64,000 nt of DNA from JBGAPI01 sp044221335 (GTDB lineage: Bacteria; Pseudomonadota; Gammaproteobacteria; Xanthomonadales; Ahniellaceae), in assembly GCA_044221335.1 (NCBI GenBank), contig JBGAPI010000003.1, positions 1 to 64,000 of the forward strand. Reading direction: 5' to 3'. The number at the start of each line of letters is the position of its first letter. Positions within the stretch are counted from its first letter, which is position 1. The position numbers and the translations under genes are program-made. Of the stretch, positions 24,243 through 33,700 are shown in pieces. The notes beneath the pieces are model-generated. The model was not told where the DNA came from. It ran no database searches and worked only from the letters and a program-made list of their open reading frames with translations.

Positions 24243-25685
24243 ATGGAACCAGTTTTTCCGTTCGAACTCGCGCTCCCGCGACGTGGCGAGGGCGCGATCG
24301 CGGCGGCCCTGCGGGCGCGCCTCAGGGCCGCCATCCTCGAACGACGTCTGATCCCGGGCAGCGCCCTGCCCTCGACCCGTGCCGCCGCCGCGGCCCTGGG
24401 CATCGCGCGCAACACGGTGATCGGTGCCTACGACCAGCTGCTCGCCGAGGGACTGCTCACGCCGCGCGAGCGCGCCACGCCGATCGTCACGGCCTTGCGT
24501 CGCCCCCTCGCCGCCGGCCGCGGCTCGGCCATCCGGAGCAAGGCGATCGATCCGCGCTGGCGCAAGCCGGAGCTGGCGCTGGAGCCGCCGCGCTCGCTGC
24601 CGGAGCGCTGCTTCCGGCTCGGCATTCCCGACAACCGGGCGTTTCCGCACGCGCTCTGGCGTCGGCTCACGGCACGCGTGCTCCGGCGCCTGGCCCGCCA
24701 ACCCTTCCTCTACCCACCGACGGCCGGCCTGCCGGAATTGCGCGCCGCGATCGCGCAGCACGTCGCATTCTCTCGCGCCGTCGCGTGCACGCCGGAGCAG
24801 GTCCTGGTGACATCGGGCTCGCAGCAGGCCTTCGACCTGATCGCGCGACTCCTCGGTCGCGGCGGACGCTGCCGCGTCGCGGTCGAAGACCCGGGCTACC
24901 CGCCCCTGCGCGCGGCCTTCCTCGCGGCCGGCGCGAGCTTGCTGCCGGTGCCGGTCGACGACGAGGGACTGGTGGTCGAACGCCTGCCGCGCGCCGTGGA
25001 TCTCATCTGCGTCACCCCCTCGCACCAGTCGCCGACCGGTGCGACCTTGTCGCTGCCGCGGCGTCAGGCGCTGCTCGAGGCCGCCCGCCGCCTCGACGCG
25101 CTGATCCTCGAGGACGACTACGACGGCGAGTTCCGCTACGGCCGCCATCCGCTCGACGCGCTGCAGACGCTCGACCGCGAGCAGCGGGTGTTCTACGTCG
25201 GCACCTTCTCCAAGAGCCTGTTCCCGGGACTGCGCAAGGGCTACGTGGTCGCGCCGCCGTGGGCGACCGCGGCACTGACGACGATCAAGCACGTCTGCGA
25301 TTCGCACGCCGACGCCACCGGTCAGGCGGTGCTCGCCGAGTTCATCGCCGATGGCCACCTCGCTCGCCATGCGCGGCGCATGCAGCGGCTCTATGGCGAA
25401 CGCCGTCGCGCGCTGCTGGGAGGCATCGTCCGCCATCTCGGCGAGTGGCTGACGCCGATCCCCTCCGACGCCGGCATGCATCTGGCGGCGCGCGTCCGCG
25501 ACCCACGCCATGCGCCCCGCGTTTTCGCGCGGGCGCTGGAGTGTCTGCCGGGTTCGCAGTCGACGGCGGCCTATGCGATGACGCACGACGTGCCGCCGGC
25601 GATCACCATCGGCTACGGAGTCGCGGATCTCGATCTGATCGGGCCAGCCTTGATCGCGCTGCGGCGACGCCTGTCGGCGGGATAG
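24243..25685 (+). CDS. MocR/PdxR-type transcriptional regulator (GntR-HTH plus aminotransferase domain)
   Basis: A 480-residue chimeric regulator. Residues about 10-80 are a GntR-type winged helix (LRARLRAAILERRLIPGSAL, then LGIARNTVIGAYDQLLAEG). Residues about 120-480 are a fold-type I aminotransferase domain with the PLP-binding lysine at about 324 in GTFSKSLFPGLRKGYV. Such proteins sense PLP or an amino compound rather than acting as enzymes. GGAAG precedes the ATG. It is divergent from the GST-MBL operon with an 83-bp shared promoter region, the usual arrangement for MocR regulators and their targets. Confidence 0.92.
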   Translation: MEPVFPFELALPRRGEGAIAAALRARLRAAILERRLIPGSALPSTRAAAAALGIARNTVIGAYDQLLAEGLLTPRERATPIVTALRRPLAAGRGSAIRSKAIDPRWRKPELALEPPRSLPERCFRLGIPDNRAFPHALWRRLTARVLRRLARQPFLYPPTAGLPELRAAIAQHVAFSRAVACTPEQVLVTSGSQQAFDLIARLLGRGGRCRVAVEDPGYPPLRAAFLAAGASLLPVPVDDEGLVVERLPRAVDLICVTPSHQSPTGATLSLPRRQALLEAARRLDALILEDDYDGEFRYGRHPLDALQTLDREQRVFYVGTFSKSLFPGLRKGYVVAPPWATAALTTIKHVCDSHADATGQAVLAEFIADGHLARHARRMQRLYGERRRALLGGIVRHLGEWLTPIPSDAGMHLAARVRDPRHAPRVFARALECLPGSQSTAAYAMTHDVPPAITIGYGVADLDLIGPALIALRRRLSAG

Positions 25686-25722
25686 CGCCCGACGAATGGA
25701 GCCCGGCCGGTGAGGTCTCGTG

Positions 25723-26376
25723 TCACACCACCGCCATTCCGCCCACCAGCAGCACCCCGACCACAGCCGCCCCGAGGGCCGAGAACGCGATCTGTCGCGC
25801 CGTCCGTCCGCGCGACCACAACAGCAGCCCGCTGATGCCGAGCGCGACCATCGCCAGCGCAAAGCTGTCCGACAGCAGGACCCAGCCGGCGCCGCCGCCG
25901 ACGCCTTTGTGCAGACGCAGGAGGGTCGCGAGCGTGCTTTGCTCGGTATTGCGCACCTCCACGGTCGCGTTGCCCGGCGTGTAGGCGGCGTTCCAGGTCA
26001 CGCGAGCATTGCCGCCGGACAGCATCCAGCGCCCCGGCTGCTGCACGGGCTGGCCGTTGAATTCGGCGGGCCGGCCGGGCTGGACGCGTACGCTGTCGAT
26101 CGGGACATGCAGCGATTCGCGCAGCCAGTCGCGCAGCGCCTCCGGCGTCGCCCGGGCGGACTCCGGCACTCCGATCTCGACCTTCGACAGCTCGGTCGAA
26201 TCGCCCTGCGGCAGCTTCAGCATGTCCCGATGGTTCTGCACGAAGCCGCTGACGCCGAACAGGATCGCGGCGAGCGCGCCCCAGGCGCCGGCCCACAGGT
26301 GCAGCTGGCGGATGACGCGATGCCGCGCCATGCGCTGGGCGGTGATAGCGGTCCTCGCGGACGTATGGGTGAACAT
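25723..26376 (-). CDS. PepSY-associated transmembrane protein, copy 1
   Basis: A 217-residue membrane protein. An N-terminal helix (IRQLHLWAGAWGALAAILFG) and two C-terminal helices frame a periplasmic PepSY-like part with WMLSGGNARVTWNAAYTPGNATVEV and the conserved LLRLHKGVGG. Such proteins accompany TonB receptors and PiuC and may help reduce or transport ferric siderophore iron (PiuB-like); that role is inferred. It is paralogous to the gene at 26624 throughout. A decayed piuC-like fragment lies directly upstream, so a piuC-PepSY unit was duplicated. Confidence 0.85.
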   Translation of the reverse strand: MFTHTSARTAITAQRMARHRVIRQLHLWAGAWGALAAILFGVSGFVQNHRDMLKLPQGDSTELSKVEIGVPESARATPEALRDWLRESLHVPIDSVRVQPGRPAEFNGQPVQQPGRWMLSGGNARVTWNAAYTPGNATVEVRNTEQSTLATLLRLHKGVGGGAGWVLLSDSFALAMVALGISGLLLWSRGRTARQIAFSALGAAVVGVLLVGGMAVV

Positions 26377-26505
26377 GGTCTGGATCCCCGCCCTGCGGCG
26401 CAGCAGGTGATGCTAGACGCCGGTGCGCTCCAACACTGCGGGACGGTCGGCAGTTGTCGCGCTGAGCCTCTGGATCGCGACATCGAACCGAAACTGCCGC
26501 GCGAG
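26377..26505 (-). pseudogene. Decayed C-terminal remnant of a second piuC-like dioxygenase gene
   Basis: Translated on the minus strand in the frame running into the PepSY gene start, this segment reads FRFDVAIQRLSATTADRPAV, then LERTGV, a TAG stop at 26415-26413, then HHLLRRR. The intact PiuC at 27297 ends LDLAIRKLGSDHAAHPAL, IDLTGVYHNLLRRW, so the two match along about 35 residues with the Tyr of TGVYH replaced by the stop. Similarity ends at about 26505, where a palindromic repeat remnant begins. The rest of the gene is gone. Confidence 0.8.
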
Positions 26506-26597
26506 CGCAGCGAAGCAATCCGGCGCCGTCGCACCTGGCCTTGGGGTGGGTGTTTAGAAATGGCTCCGTTTTTCTCCGCCGCGCTCGCAACGACAAG
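26503..26597. repeat. Degenerate copy of the CATTGCGAGCGCAGCGAAGC palindromic element
   Basis: The left arm GAGCGCAGCGAAGCAATCC (26503-26521) matches the intact element at 53035-53134. The right arm is degraded (CGCGCTCGCAACGACAAGG). It sits exactly where the piuC remnant stops, so its insertion or recombination may have removed the 5' part of that gene. Confidence 0.65.
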
Positions 26598-26623
26598 GAG
26601 AAGAATTCGGGAAGGCCGACCGC

Positions 26624-27286
26624 TCACGCCACCGCCAGCCCCCCGATGATCAGCAACGTCACCACCGCGCCTCCCGCGATGCTCAGCGTCATCTGCCGCG
26701 CACTGCGCCCTCGCGCCCAGAGGATGAGCCCGCTGATCCCGAGCAGGACCATCGCCAGCGCGAAGCTGTCCGACAGCAGGATCCACGCAAGCCCACCGCC
26801 GACCCCCTTGTGCAGCCGCAGCGCCGCCGCGAGCGGGTCCTGGCGGACGCTGCGCACTTCCAGCGTCGCGTTACCCGGCGTGTACTCGGCCTGCCATTGC
26901 ACCCGGGCGTTGCCGCCGGAAAGCATCCAGCGCGCCGGCTGCCGCACCTTCTGGCCACCCAACTCGCCGGGGCGGCCGCCCTGCTCGCGCACCGACTCGA
27001 CCGGCACCTGGCGTTCGTCGCGCAGCCACGCGAGCAGCGCGCCGGGCGAGGCGCGAGCCGCCTCCGGCACCTCGATCTCGACCTTTGACAACTCGGTCTG
27101 GTCGCCTTGCGGCAGTTTCAGCAGCGCGCGATGGTTCTGCACGAAGCCGGTGAAGCCGAACAGGATCGCGGCCAGCGCGCCCCAGGCACCGATCCACAGA
27201 TGCAGCTGGCGGATCAGCCGATGCGTCGCGCCTCGGCGAGCGGAGGCCGATGCGGCGACGGTGGCGGGTCGTGACAGGTAGCTCAT
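26624..27286 (-). CDS. PepSY-associated transmembrane protein, copy 2
   Basis: A 220-residue paralogue of the protein at 25723, with the same helix IRQLHLWIGAWGALAAILFG, KLPQGDQTELSKVEIEVPE, WMLSGGNARVQW and LRLHKGVGGGLAWILLSDSF. Three predicted transmembrane segments. It starts 10 bp after piuC and so belongs to the TonB receptor-piuC operon. By position it corresponds to PiuB of the pseudomonad piu locus, though much shorter. Expected in the inner membrane, probably handling ferric siderophore or electrons; inferred. Confidence 0.85.
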   Translation of the reverse strand: MSYLSRPATVAASASARRGATHRLIRQLHLWIGAWGALAAILFGFTGFVQNHRALLKLPQGDQTELSKVEIEVPEAARASPGALLAWLRDERQVPVESVREQGGRPGELGGQKVRQPARWMLSGGNARVQWQAEYTPGNATLEVRSVRQDPLAAALRLHKGVGGGLAWILLSDSFALAMVLLGISGLILWARGRSARQMTLSIAGGAVVTLLIIGGLAVA

Positions 27287-27296
27287 CGCGTTCGTC

Positions 27297-27983
27297 CTAG
27301 ACGTCGACCCAGCGACGCAAGAGGTTGTGATAGACCCCGGTGAGATCGATCAGGGCGGGATGAGCGGCGTGATCGCTGCCGAGCTTGCGGATGGCCAGGT
27401 CGAGCTGGAACAGCAACTCGCGCTCGCCGCCGTCGCGCACCAGGCTCTGGACCCAGAAGAACGACGCTACGCGCGCGCCGCGGGTGATCGGCTCGACCCG
27501 ATGAACGCTCGTCGCGGGATAGAGCACCAGGTCACCGGCCGGCAGTTTCACCCGGTGGCTGCCGAAGTTGTCCTCGATGACGAGTTCACCGCCGTCGTAT
27601 TCGTCGGGCGCGGACAGGAACAGCGTCGCCGACAGGTCGGTGCGCAGCGGCTGCACGATCTGGCCGCTGCGGTCGTAGCGCACGGCGTTGTCGATGTGAG
27701 CGCCGAACCCTTGCCCCACGCCGTAGCGATTGAACAGCGGCGGAAACACGCGCGACGGCAGCGCCGCCGCGAAATACAGCGAACTGGCCTTCAGCGCCGC
27801 ACGCACCTCGGCACCGAGGTCAGCCGCGAGCGGATCCTGCTCGTCCAGCTGCTCGTTGTTCTTGGCACGCGCGGACTGATGGCCGGCGGTCACCCGTCCG
27901 TCCACCCAGGTCGCCGCGTCGAGGCGGCGACGCAGGCCCGCGACCTGGTCGGCGGACAGCACTTCGGGAACATGGAACAGCAT
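27297..27983 (-). CDS. piuC: Fe(II)/2-oxoglutarate-dependent dioxygenase PiuC (PKHD-type hydroxylase)
   Basis: A 228-residue member of the PiuC/YbiX family, found beside siderophore receptors and iron-regulated. The double-stranded beta-helix metal site is HIDNA (His96, Asp98) and His161 in SVHRVEPITRGAR, with Arg171 as the 2-oxoglutarate ligand. The tail LTGVYHNLLRRWVDV is typical. The gene lies 52 bp after the TonB receptor gene and 10 bp before a PepSY gene. Its substrate in iron uptake is not established. A second, broken copy lies downstream at 26377-26505. Confidence 0.93.
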   Translation of the reverse strand: MLFHVPEVLSADQVAGLRRRLDAATWVDGRVTAGHQSARAKNNEQLDEQDPLAADLGAEVRAALKASSLYFAAALPSRVFPPLFNRYGVGQGFGAHIDNAVRYDRSGQIVQPLRTDLSATLFLSAPDEYDGGELVIEDNFGSHRVKLPAGDLVLYPATSVHRVEPITRGARVASFFWVQSLVRDGGERELLFQLDLAIRKLGSDHAAHPALIDLTGVYHNLLRRWVDV

Positions 27984-28035
27984 CGTCGTCCTCGTGTCAG
28001 GGTCGGCGCCGCCGGACGACGGAGCCGCAAGCCGC

Positions 28036-30507
28036 TCAGAAGCGGTAGGTCGCGGTCAGCGTCGTCGAACGGGAGTCGCCCGGCGTACCCCAAGCGATGT
28101 CGCCGCTGGTGCGGACCCGGGTCAGGAACTTCTCGTCGAACAGGTTGTTGACGTTGAGCTGCAGCACGAGGTCGCGTTGGACCTTCCACGCCACCATCGC
28201 GCGCTGCACCCAGTAGCCGTCGACCTGGTTCAGCGGTCCATCCACGTTGGTCGCCGAGTGCTGGCTGACGTAGAACGCGCCGACGTAGGTCGCGCCATAG
28301 CCGAGCTGCCAGTCGCGCGTGACGTCCCAGGTGGTCCACAGGCTCAGCGAGTCCTCCGGCGTCGACAGCAGCGGGTCGCCCCGGGTGAAGTCGCCGCCGT
28401 GGTCGGCGACGTAGTCCGAGGCGCCGTGCAGCACCTTCGACCGGAGGTGCGCGTAGTTGGCGAACACCGACCAGTGCTCGCCGAGGCTGCCGGAGATACC
28501 GAGCAGCAGGCCGTCGACCCGCGCCGCGCCGTCAAGCGCCACCTGCCCGGTCGGATTGTCGGGATTGCCGGGGTCGGGCACCTTGTAGTTCGTGCGGTCG
28601 TTGCGGAACAGCGCGCCGGTCAGCGACAGCCTGCCGTCGGCGAGGTCCCACTTGGCGCCGAACTCGTAGTTGAGCGCCTTCTCCGGATCGGCGTCGCAGT
28701 TGGCGGTGCCGGTGCTGCTGGTCGCGACGCAGCTGCCGTTGACGGTGGCCGCCGACGGCGTGCGCGAGTTGCTGAAGGCCGCATAGAGGCTGGCTTCGGG
28801 CACCGGCTTGTACACCAGCCCGGCGCGGTAGGAGAACAGCGAGTCGCGGTTGTCGGCCGGCGCGCCGGTGCCGGTGACCTGACCGATGCCGGTGTTGACC
28901 GGGTTCGGCACGCTGGCCGTCGGCGCGGTGAACAGCCGCACGATGGAAGTCGTCGCACTGGCTTCGTTGCGTTCGCCGCGGACGCCGAAGTTGAGCGACC
29001 AGCGGTCGTCGAATTTCGCGTTGTCGAACAGGTAGAACGCGCGATTGTCGAGCGTCCCGCGCACCTTCGAGGCCAGCGTCCGGTTCACCGGGCCGGTGTA
29101 GTCGTCGTCCGGGTCGCCGATCGGGGTGAACGGGAGGTGCCCCGGGGCGGCGAAGGGATTGCTGCCGTCGGCATTGCGGAACGCGTTGTAGCCGGACAAG
29201 CGGTAGCCCTCGTGCGAGAACGAGGCGCCGGCCACCAGGTTGTGCTCGATGCCGGCCGTGGCGAACGTCAGCGTCGCATCGGTCTGGTTGTACAGGAGCG
29301 TGTTGCGGGTGTCGCGGATGTTGCCGCGCGGTCCGCTTGGCATGTAGGTACCGGCCGGCACGACGATCTGCAGGGCGGTGCCGGGGTTCAGCGTGCAGGA
29401 GGCGCCGCTGGGCTGGAGGTTGCCCGGCAGGCAGAAGGTCCCTTGCGGCGGATCGACCAGCGTGTACTGGGTCACCCGCTGGGCCCGCGAGAGGTTGCGC
29501 AGGCGGACGCCGGACCCGAAGACGTGCTCGAAGACGTTGGTCAGGACGTCGGCGCGGATCCGCTGGGTGTCGAAGTCGCTGTAGCCGTAGTACGCGTGAC
29601 GGTCGACTCCCGGAAGGACCGCGCCCTTGTAGGTCGGCACGCCGTACTGCGGGATGTTGTCGTCATGCTGGTGGAAATAGCTGACCGTGTCGGTGGAGTC
29701 GGTGCCGAGACCGAAGGCGATCGACGGCGCCAGTCCATAGCGGCGGAAATTCTCGACCTCGCGACCGGGCGCGTCGTTCCGATGTGCCATCAGGTTGACC
29801 CGGAACGCCGCGTTGTCGCCGATCCGCGTATTGCTGTCGAGCGTCGCCCGGCCGTAGCCGTCGGTACCGGCGCCGATGCTCGCCGCGCTGCGGTCGGTCA
29901 GCATCGGCGTCTTGCTGGCCAGGTTGATCGAGCCCCCCACCGAACCGGAGCCGGCGTAGACCGAGTTGGCGCCGTTGACCAGCTCGACGTGGTCGAGGTT
30001 GAACGGATCCGAACGCGTGTACTGCGCGCTGTCGCGCACGCCGTCGACGGTGATGTCGTTGCTGCCGGAGAAGCCGCGCAGGTTGATGCTGTCGCCGTAG
30101 CCGCCACCGCCTTCTCCGGCGCCGAAGGTGATGCCGGGCAGGGTCGACAGGATGTCGCGCAGGTTGAGCAGGTTCTGCTCGCTGATCACGCGCTCGGGAA
30201 CGATCGTGATCTGCTGCGGGGTGTCGAGCAGCGGCGCCGTCAGCTTCGGCGAGGACGGCAGCGCATCGACGATCCCGTAGACGCCGATCGCCTCCAGCCG
30301 CGTCGCCTCGCGGGCGGAACGCGCGCCTTCGGCCGCCGCCAGCAGTTCGCCGGACCCGTCCTTGCCTGCGGCGTCCACGGCCGCACCGGCGAGCTCCGGC
30401 GAGGTCGCGTCCGCGGCCAGGCCGAGTGCAGGAGACAGGCTCGCCAGGAGAACGACCGCGCACAAGGGCTGCCGACGAGAACAACTTCCGTTCGATCCAC
30501 CACGCAT
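28036..30507 (-). CDS. TonB-dependent siderophore receptor (Fiu/PiuA-like)
   Basis: An 823-residue outer membrane receptor for ferric catecholate-type siderophores by family resemblance. A signal peptide ends near ALGLA; the plug domain (about 80-200) contains TPQQITIVPERVISEQNLLNLRD as two adjoining pieces and INLRGFSGSNDITVDGVRD; the rest is a 22-strand barrel ending in TLTATYRF with the C-terminal Phe required for insertion. First gene of the receptor-piuC-PepSY operon. A Fur-box-like sequence overlaps the promoter just upstream, so iron-repressed expression is expected. Confidence 0.92.
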   Translation of the reverse strand: MRGGSNGSCSRRQPLCAVVLLASLSPALGLAADATSPELAGAAVDAAGKDGSGELLAAAEGARSAREATRLEAIGVYGIVDALPSSPKLTAPLLDTPQQITIVPERVISEQNLLNLRDILSTLPGITFGAGEGGGGYGDSINLRGFSGSNDITVDGVRDSAQYTRSDPFNLDHVELVNGANSVYAGSGSVGGSINLASKTPMLTDRSAASIGAGTDGYGRATLDSNTRIGDNAAFRVNLMAHRNDAPGREVENFRRYGLAPSIAFGLGTDSTDTVSYFHQHDDNIPQYGVPTYKGAVLPGVDRHAYYGYSDFDTQRIRADVLTNVFEHVFGSGVRLRNLSRAQRVTQYTLVDPPQGTFCLPGNLQPSGASCTLNPGTALQIVVPAGTYMPSGPRGNIRDTRNTLLYNQTDATLTFATAGIEHNLVAGASFSHEGYRLSGYNAFRNADGSNPFAAPGHLPFTPIGDPDDDYTGPVNRTLASKVRGTLDNRAFYLFDNAKFDDRWSLNFGVRGERNEASATTSIVRLFTAPTASVPNPVNTGIGQVTGTGAPADNRDSLFSYRAGLVYKPVPEASLYAAFSNSRTPSAATVNGSCVATSSTGTANCDADPEKALNYEFGAKWDLADGRLSLTGALFRNDRTNYKVPDPGNPDNPTGQVALDGAARVDGLLLGISGSLGEHWSVFANYAHLRSKVLHGASDYVADHGGDFTRGDPLLSTPEDSLSLWTTWDVTRDWQLGYGATYVGAFYVSQHSATNVDGPLNQVDGYWVQRAMVAWKVQRDLVLQLNVNNLFDEKFLTRVRTSGDIAWGTPGDSRSTTLTATYRF

Positions 30508-30548
30508 TCCATTGCACCTCAGCGACTGTCCGAGGTGCGACTATAAAT

Positions 30549-30567
30549 GATAGTGATTCGCATTTGC
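30549..30567 (-). promoter_or_regulatory. Fur-box-like operator of the siderophore receptor operon
   Basis: The plus-strand sequence GATAGTGATTCGCATTTGC resembles the 19-bp Fur consensus GATAATGATAATCATTATC, best in the left half. It lies about 45 bp upstream of the receptor start and overlaps a candidate minus-strand promoter (TTGCAA, 16 bp, TTTATA). The context of a TonB receptor and piuC makes Fur control very likely. Confidence 0.65.
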
Positions 30568-30729
30568 AACCGATCGCGAATCAGAACCCCCCTGCCGATG
30601 CGTCGACAGGCGGCCTCATGGAGAACCGCTGTGACGGAACCCAAGCCAGGAGCCGCCTCCGCGTGCCGAGGGGCGACTTGGCCGCTAACGTGTGGCGCCG
30701 AACCAACATCCGAAACAGCGATCCTCCCG

Positions 30730-33700
30730 ATGACGAAGTGGCTCCTCGCGGCCGTCCTGGCCGCACTCGCACCCCGCTCCCACGCCGAAGTCTGGGAATC
30801 CACACTGCTCAATCGCCAGGCAATGAGCGACACCGGCAATGCCGGCAGTGCCTGCGGCAGCCTCAGCAGCGCCGATGGCCGTTTTCTTGCGTTCTGCTCG
30901 GCGTCGGCCAATCTGGTCGTCGGGCAGGCGGACACGACCGGCTTTCCGGACACGCAGACGATCCAGCAGGTCTTCCTGCTGGATCGCAGCACGGGATCGA
31001 CCCTGTTGGTTTCGCACGCCCTCGGCGCCCCGCTCACCGCGGCGAACCGGCTGTCGGAACCGGTCGCGGTCAGCGCCGACGGCGCCTACGTGCTGTTTCG
31101 CGGAACGGCCACCAACCTGGTCGGTCCGTTGCCGGGCGCCTACCTCGACATCAACAATGTCTACCTCTACGAGCGCAGCAGTGGAACGGTGACACTGGTC
31201 TCGCGCTCGACGGCCAACGACGGGTTGCCGGCTCTGGGAAATTCGACACCGATCGCCCTCAGTGCCGACGGCCGCTGGGTGCTGTTCAGCAGCAACGCCG
31301 GCGACGTGGCGGCCGGCGCCACCGACTCCAACAACAGTTCGGATGCCTATCTCTACGACCGGCTCTCCGGCACATCGATCCTGGTCGCTCACGCCCCGGG
31401 AGCCCCGAACACCGCGGCGAGCGGTGGCAGCACCGCCTACGGCTTCAGCGCGGATGGCCGCTGGACCTTGATCTACGCCAACGGCTCGTATTCGCTGTTC
31501 GACCGCGACTCGGGAGCCACGACGACCGTGGCCCATGCCGCCGGAGCCCCCGGAATTCCGCCCGATGGACCGTTCAGTTGCACGGTCGTCAGTGCCGACG
31601 GCAGCAGCGTGCTGTGCAGTGGCTCGGCCACCAACATCGTCCCTGGCCTCAGCCGCCCGAAAGCATCCGGCTACGACGTCTTCCTGTACGGACGCAGCAC
31701 CGACAGCTTCACGCTGGTGTCCCATTTGAGCGGCGCAGCGCTGGTGACCGCGAACGACAATGCGAGCCCGGTCGCCATCAGCGCCGACGGCAGTCGCGTC
31801 CTCTACGCGAGTACCAGTACCAAACTGGTCAGCGGCTTCGTCGACGGAAATTCCGCGGGTGGGACCGACTACTACCTGTTCGACCGCGCCAGCGGAATCT
31901 CGGTACTGGCCACGCGCTCGAGCGACGACCCGCAGAAGTCCGCCACCGATGCCCCGACCGCCGCTGCCCTGAGCGCCGACGGCAGCCGCGTGATCTACGC
32001 GTCGACCGCGGCCGATGTCGTGTCCGGATTCGTCGACAACGATGGCAGCGGCAGCGACGTCTACCTGTTCGATCGGCCCAGCGGTCACACGTTTCTCGTC
32101 TCGCATGCGGCCGCGAATGCCGCCCGTTCCGGCAATGCCACCTCGGCGCCGACGCTCATCGGCAGCGACGGCAAGACGGTCCTGTTCCGCAGTCGCGCCA
32201 CCGACCTGGTGGCCGGTCTCCAGGACAGCAACAACGCGGACGACCTGTTCGTCTACGACACGGCGACCGGCCTCGGCGGAATCGCGGTGCACAACGTCCG
32301 GCCCACGACGCTGGTCGACTCCGGCGGCGCGAACCTCAGAGCGCTGAGCAGCGACGGCAGCCGCGCATTGTTCGAGAACCCGGGCACGACCTACGTCGCG
32401 AACAGTCTCGACCGCAACGAAGGCTTCGACGCCTTCGTGTTCGATCGCGACAGCGACGTCACCACGATCGCGTCGCACGCCCTCGGCCAGCCCGGCACGG
32501 CAGGCAACGCCCAGTCCTTTCCCGTCGGGATGGATGCGAGCGGCAACTCCACCGTGTTCGTCTCGGCAGCGTCGAATCTCGTCGGCGCAACGCCGTACAC
32601 CGGGGTCGCCCAGGACTACCTCTACGACCGCATCAGCGGCACCGTGACGCTGGTGTCGCATGCCCTGAGCGGTGCGGCAGTACTTCCCAATGGCGGCGTG
32701 AACGGACAGCCGCAGATCAGCGCGGACGGCGACCATGTCGCGTTCGGCAGCTGCGCGAGCGACCTGGTCGTCGGGATCAACTATCGCAGCCCGTGCAACG
32801 TCTTCGTCTTCGATCGCGCCAACGGATCGATCCAGCTGGTCTCCCATGCGCTCGGCAACGTCGCGGCCACCGCCAACAACGGCTCGACCGCGCTGGGCAT
32901 CAGCGCGGACGGCAACCGGATCCTGTTCCAGAGCACGGCGACCGATCTCGTCAGCGGATTTTCGGACGGCAATTCCTTTCCCGACTACTACCTCTACGAT
33001 CGCCCGACCGGTGTCATCCAGCTGGTGACCCGGGCCGCGTCGTCGCCGACCACCTCCGCCAACAACCAGCCCAGTCTGGGCAGGATCAGCGCCGACGGCC
33101 GGCGGGTCGTCTACGACAGTTCTTCCACCAACGTCGTCCCCGGTCAGACCGAGTCCAACGGAATCGACGGTGCCGACGGCTATGACGTGTTCCTGTTCGA
33201 CGCGGTCGGCGGCACGACCACCCTGGTCTCCCATGCCGCCGGCGCGCCGGCGACGACCGGCAACCGCAGCAGCCAATTCGGGGCCGTGAGCGCAGACGGC
33301 GGCGTCGTGACGTTCGAGAGCAGCGCCACCGACCTGATCGGAGGCTATGCCTCGCCCGCCGGCATCCTGTCCGGCGTCTACCTGTACGACGTCGCCACGG
33401 ACACGCTGACCTTGGCCTCGCGCGCGCTCGGCCAGCCGACGACGGCCCCGAACAGTTCGTCCCACGCCGTCGGGGTGAGCGACGACGGCAATCGCGTCCT
33501 GATCCTGTCCGGCGCCGACAACATCGTTCCCGGCGTGACCGACGCCAACCACGACTACGACGCCTTCGTCTTCGACCGCCGCAGCAACAGCACCGCGCTG
33601 GTGTCGCATGCCGCGGCGTCGGCGACCACCACCGCGAACGGCTACGTCTGGCCCTACGTGTTCAGTGCGGACGGCAACTGCGTGCTGTCCCAGACCAGGG

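Noticed and set aside
28036..30546. A long plus-strand frame opposite the TonB receptor (27994-30546)
   Set aside because: Shadow frame; the minus-strand receptor has signal peptide, plug and barrel end motifs.
30547..30729. Upstream extension of the propeller gene to 30547
   Set aside because: It would place 61 Arg/Pro-rich residues before a clear signal peptide and cross the Fur/promoter region.
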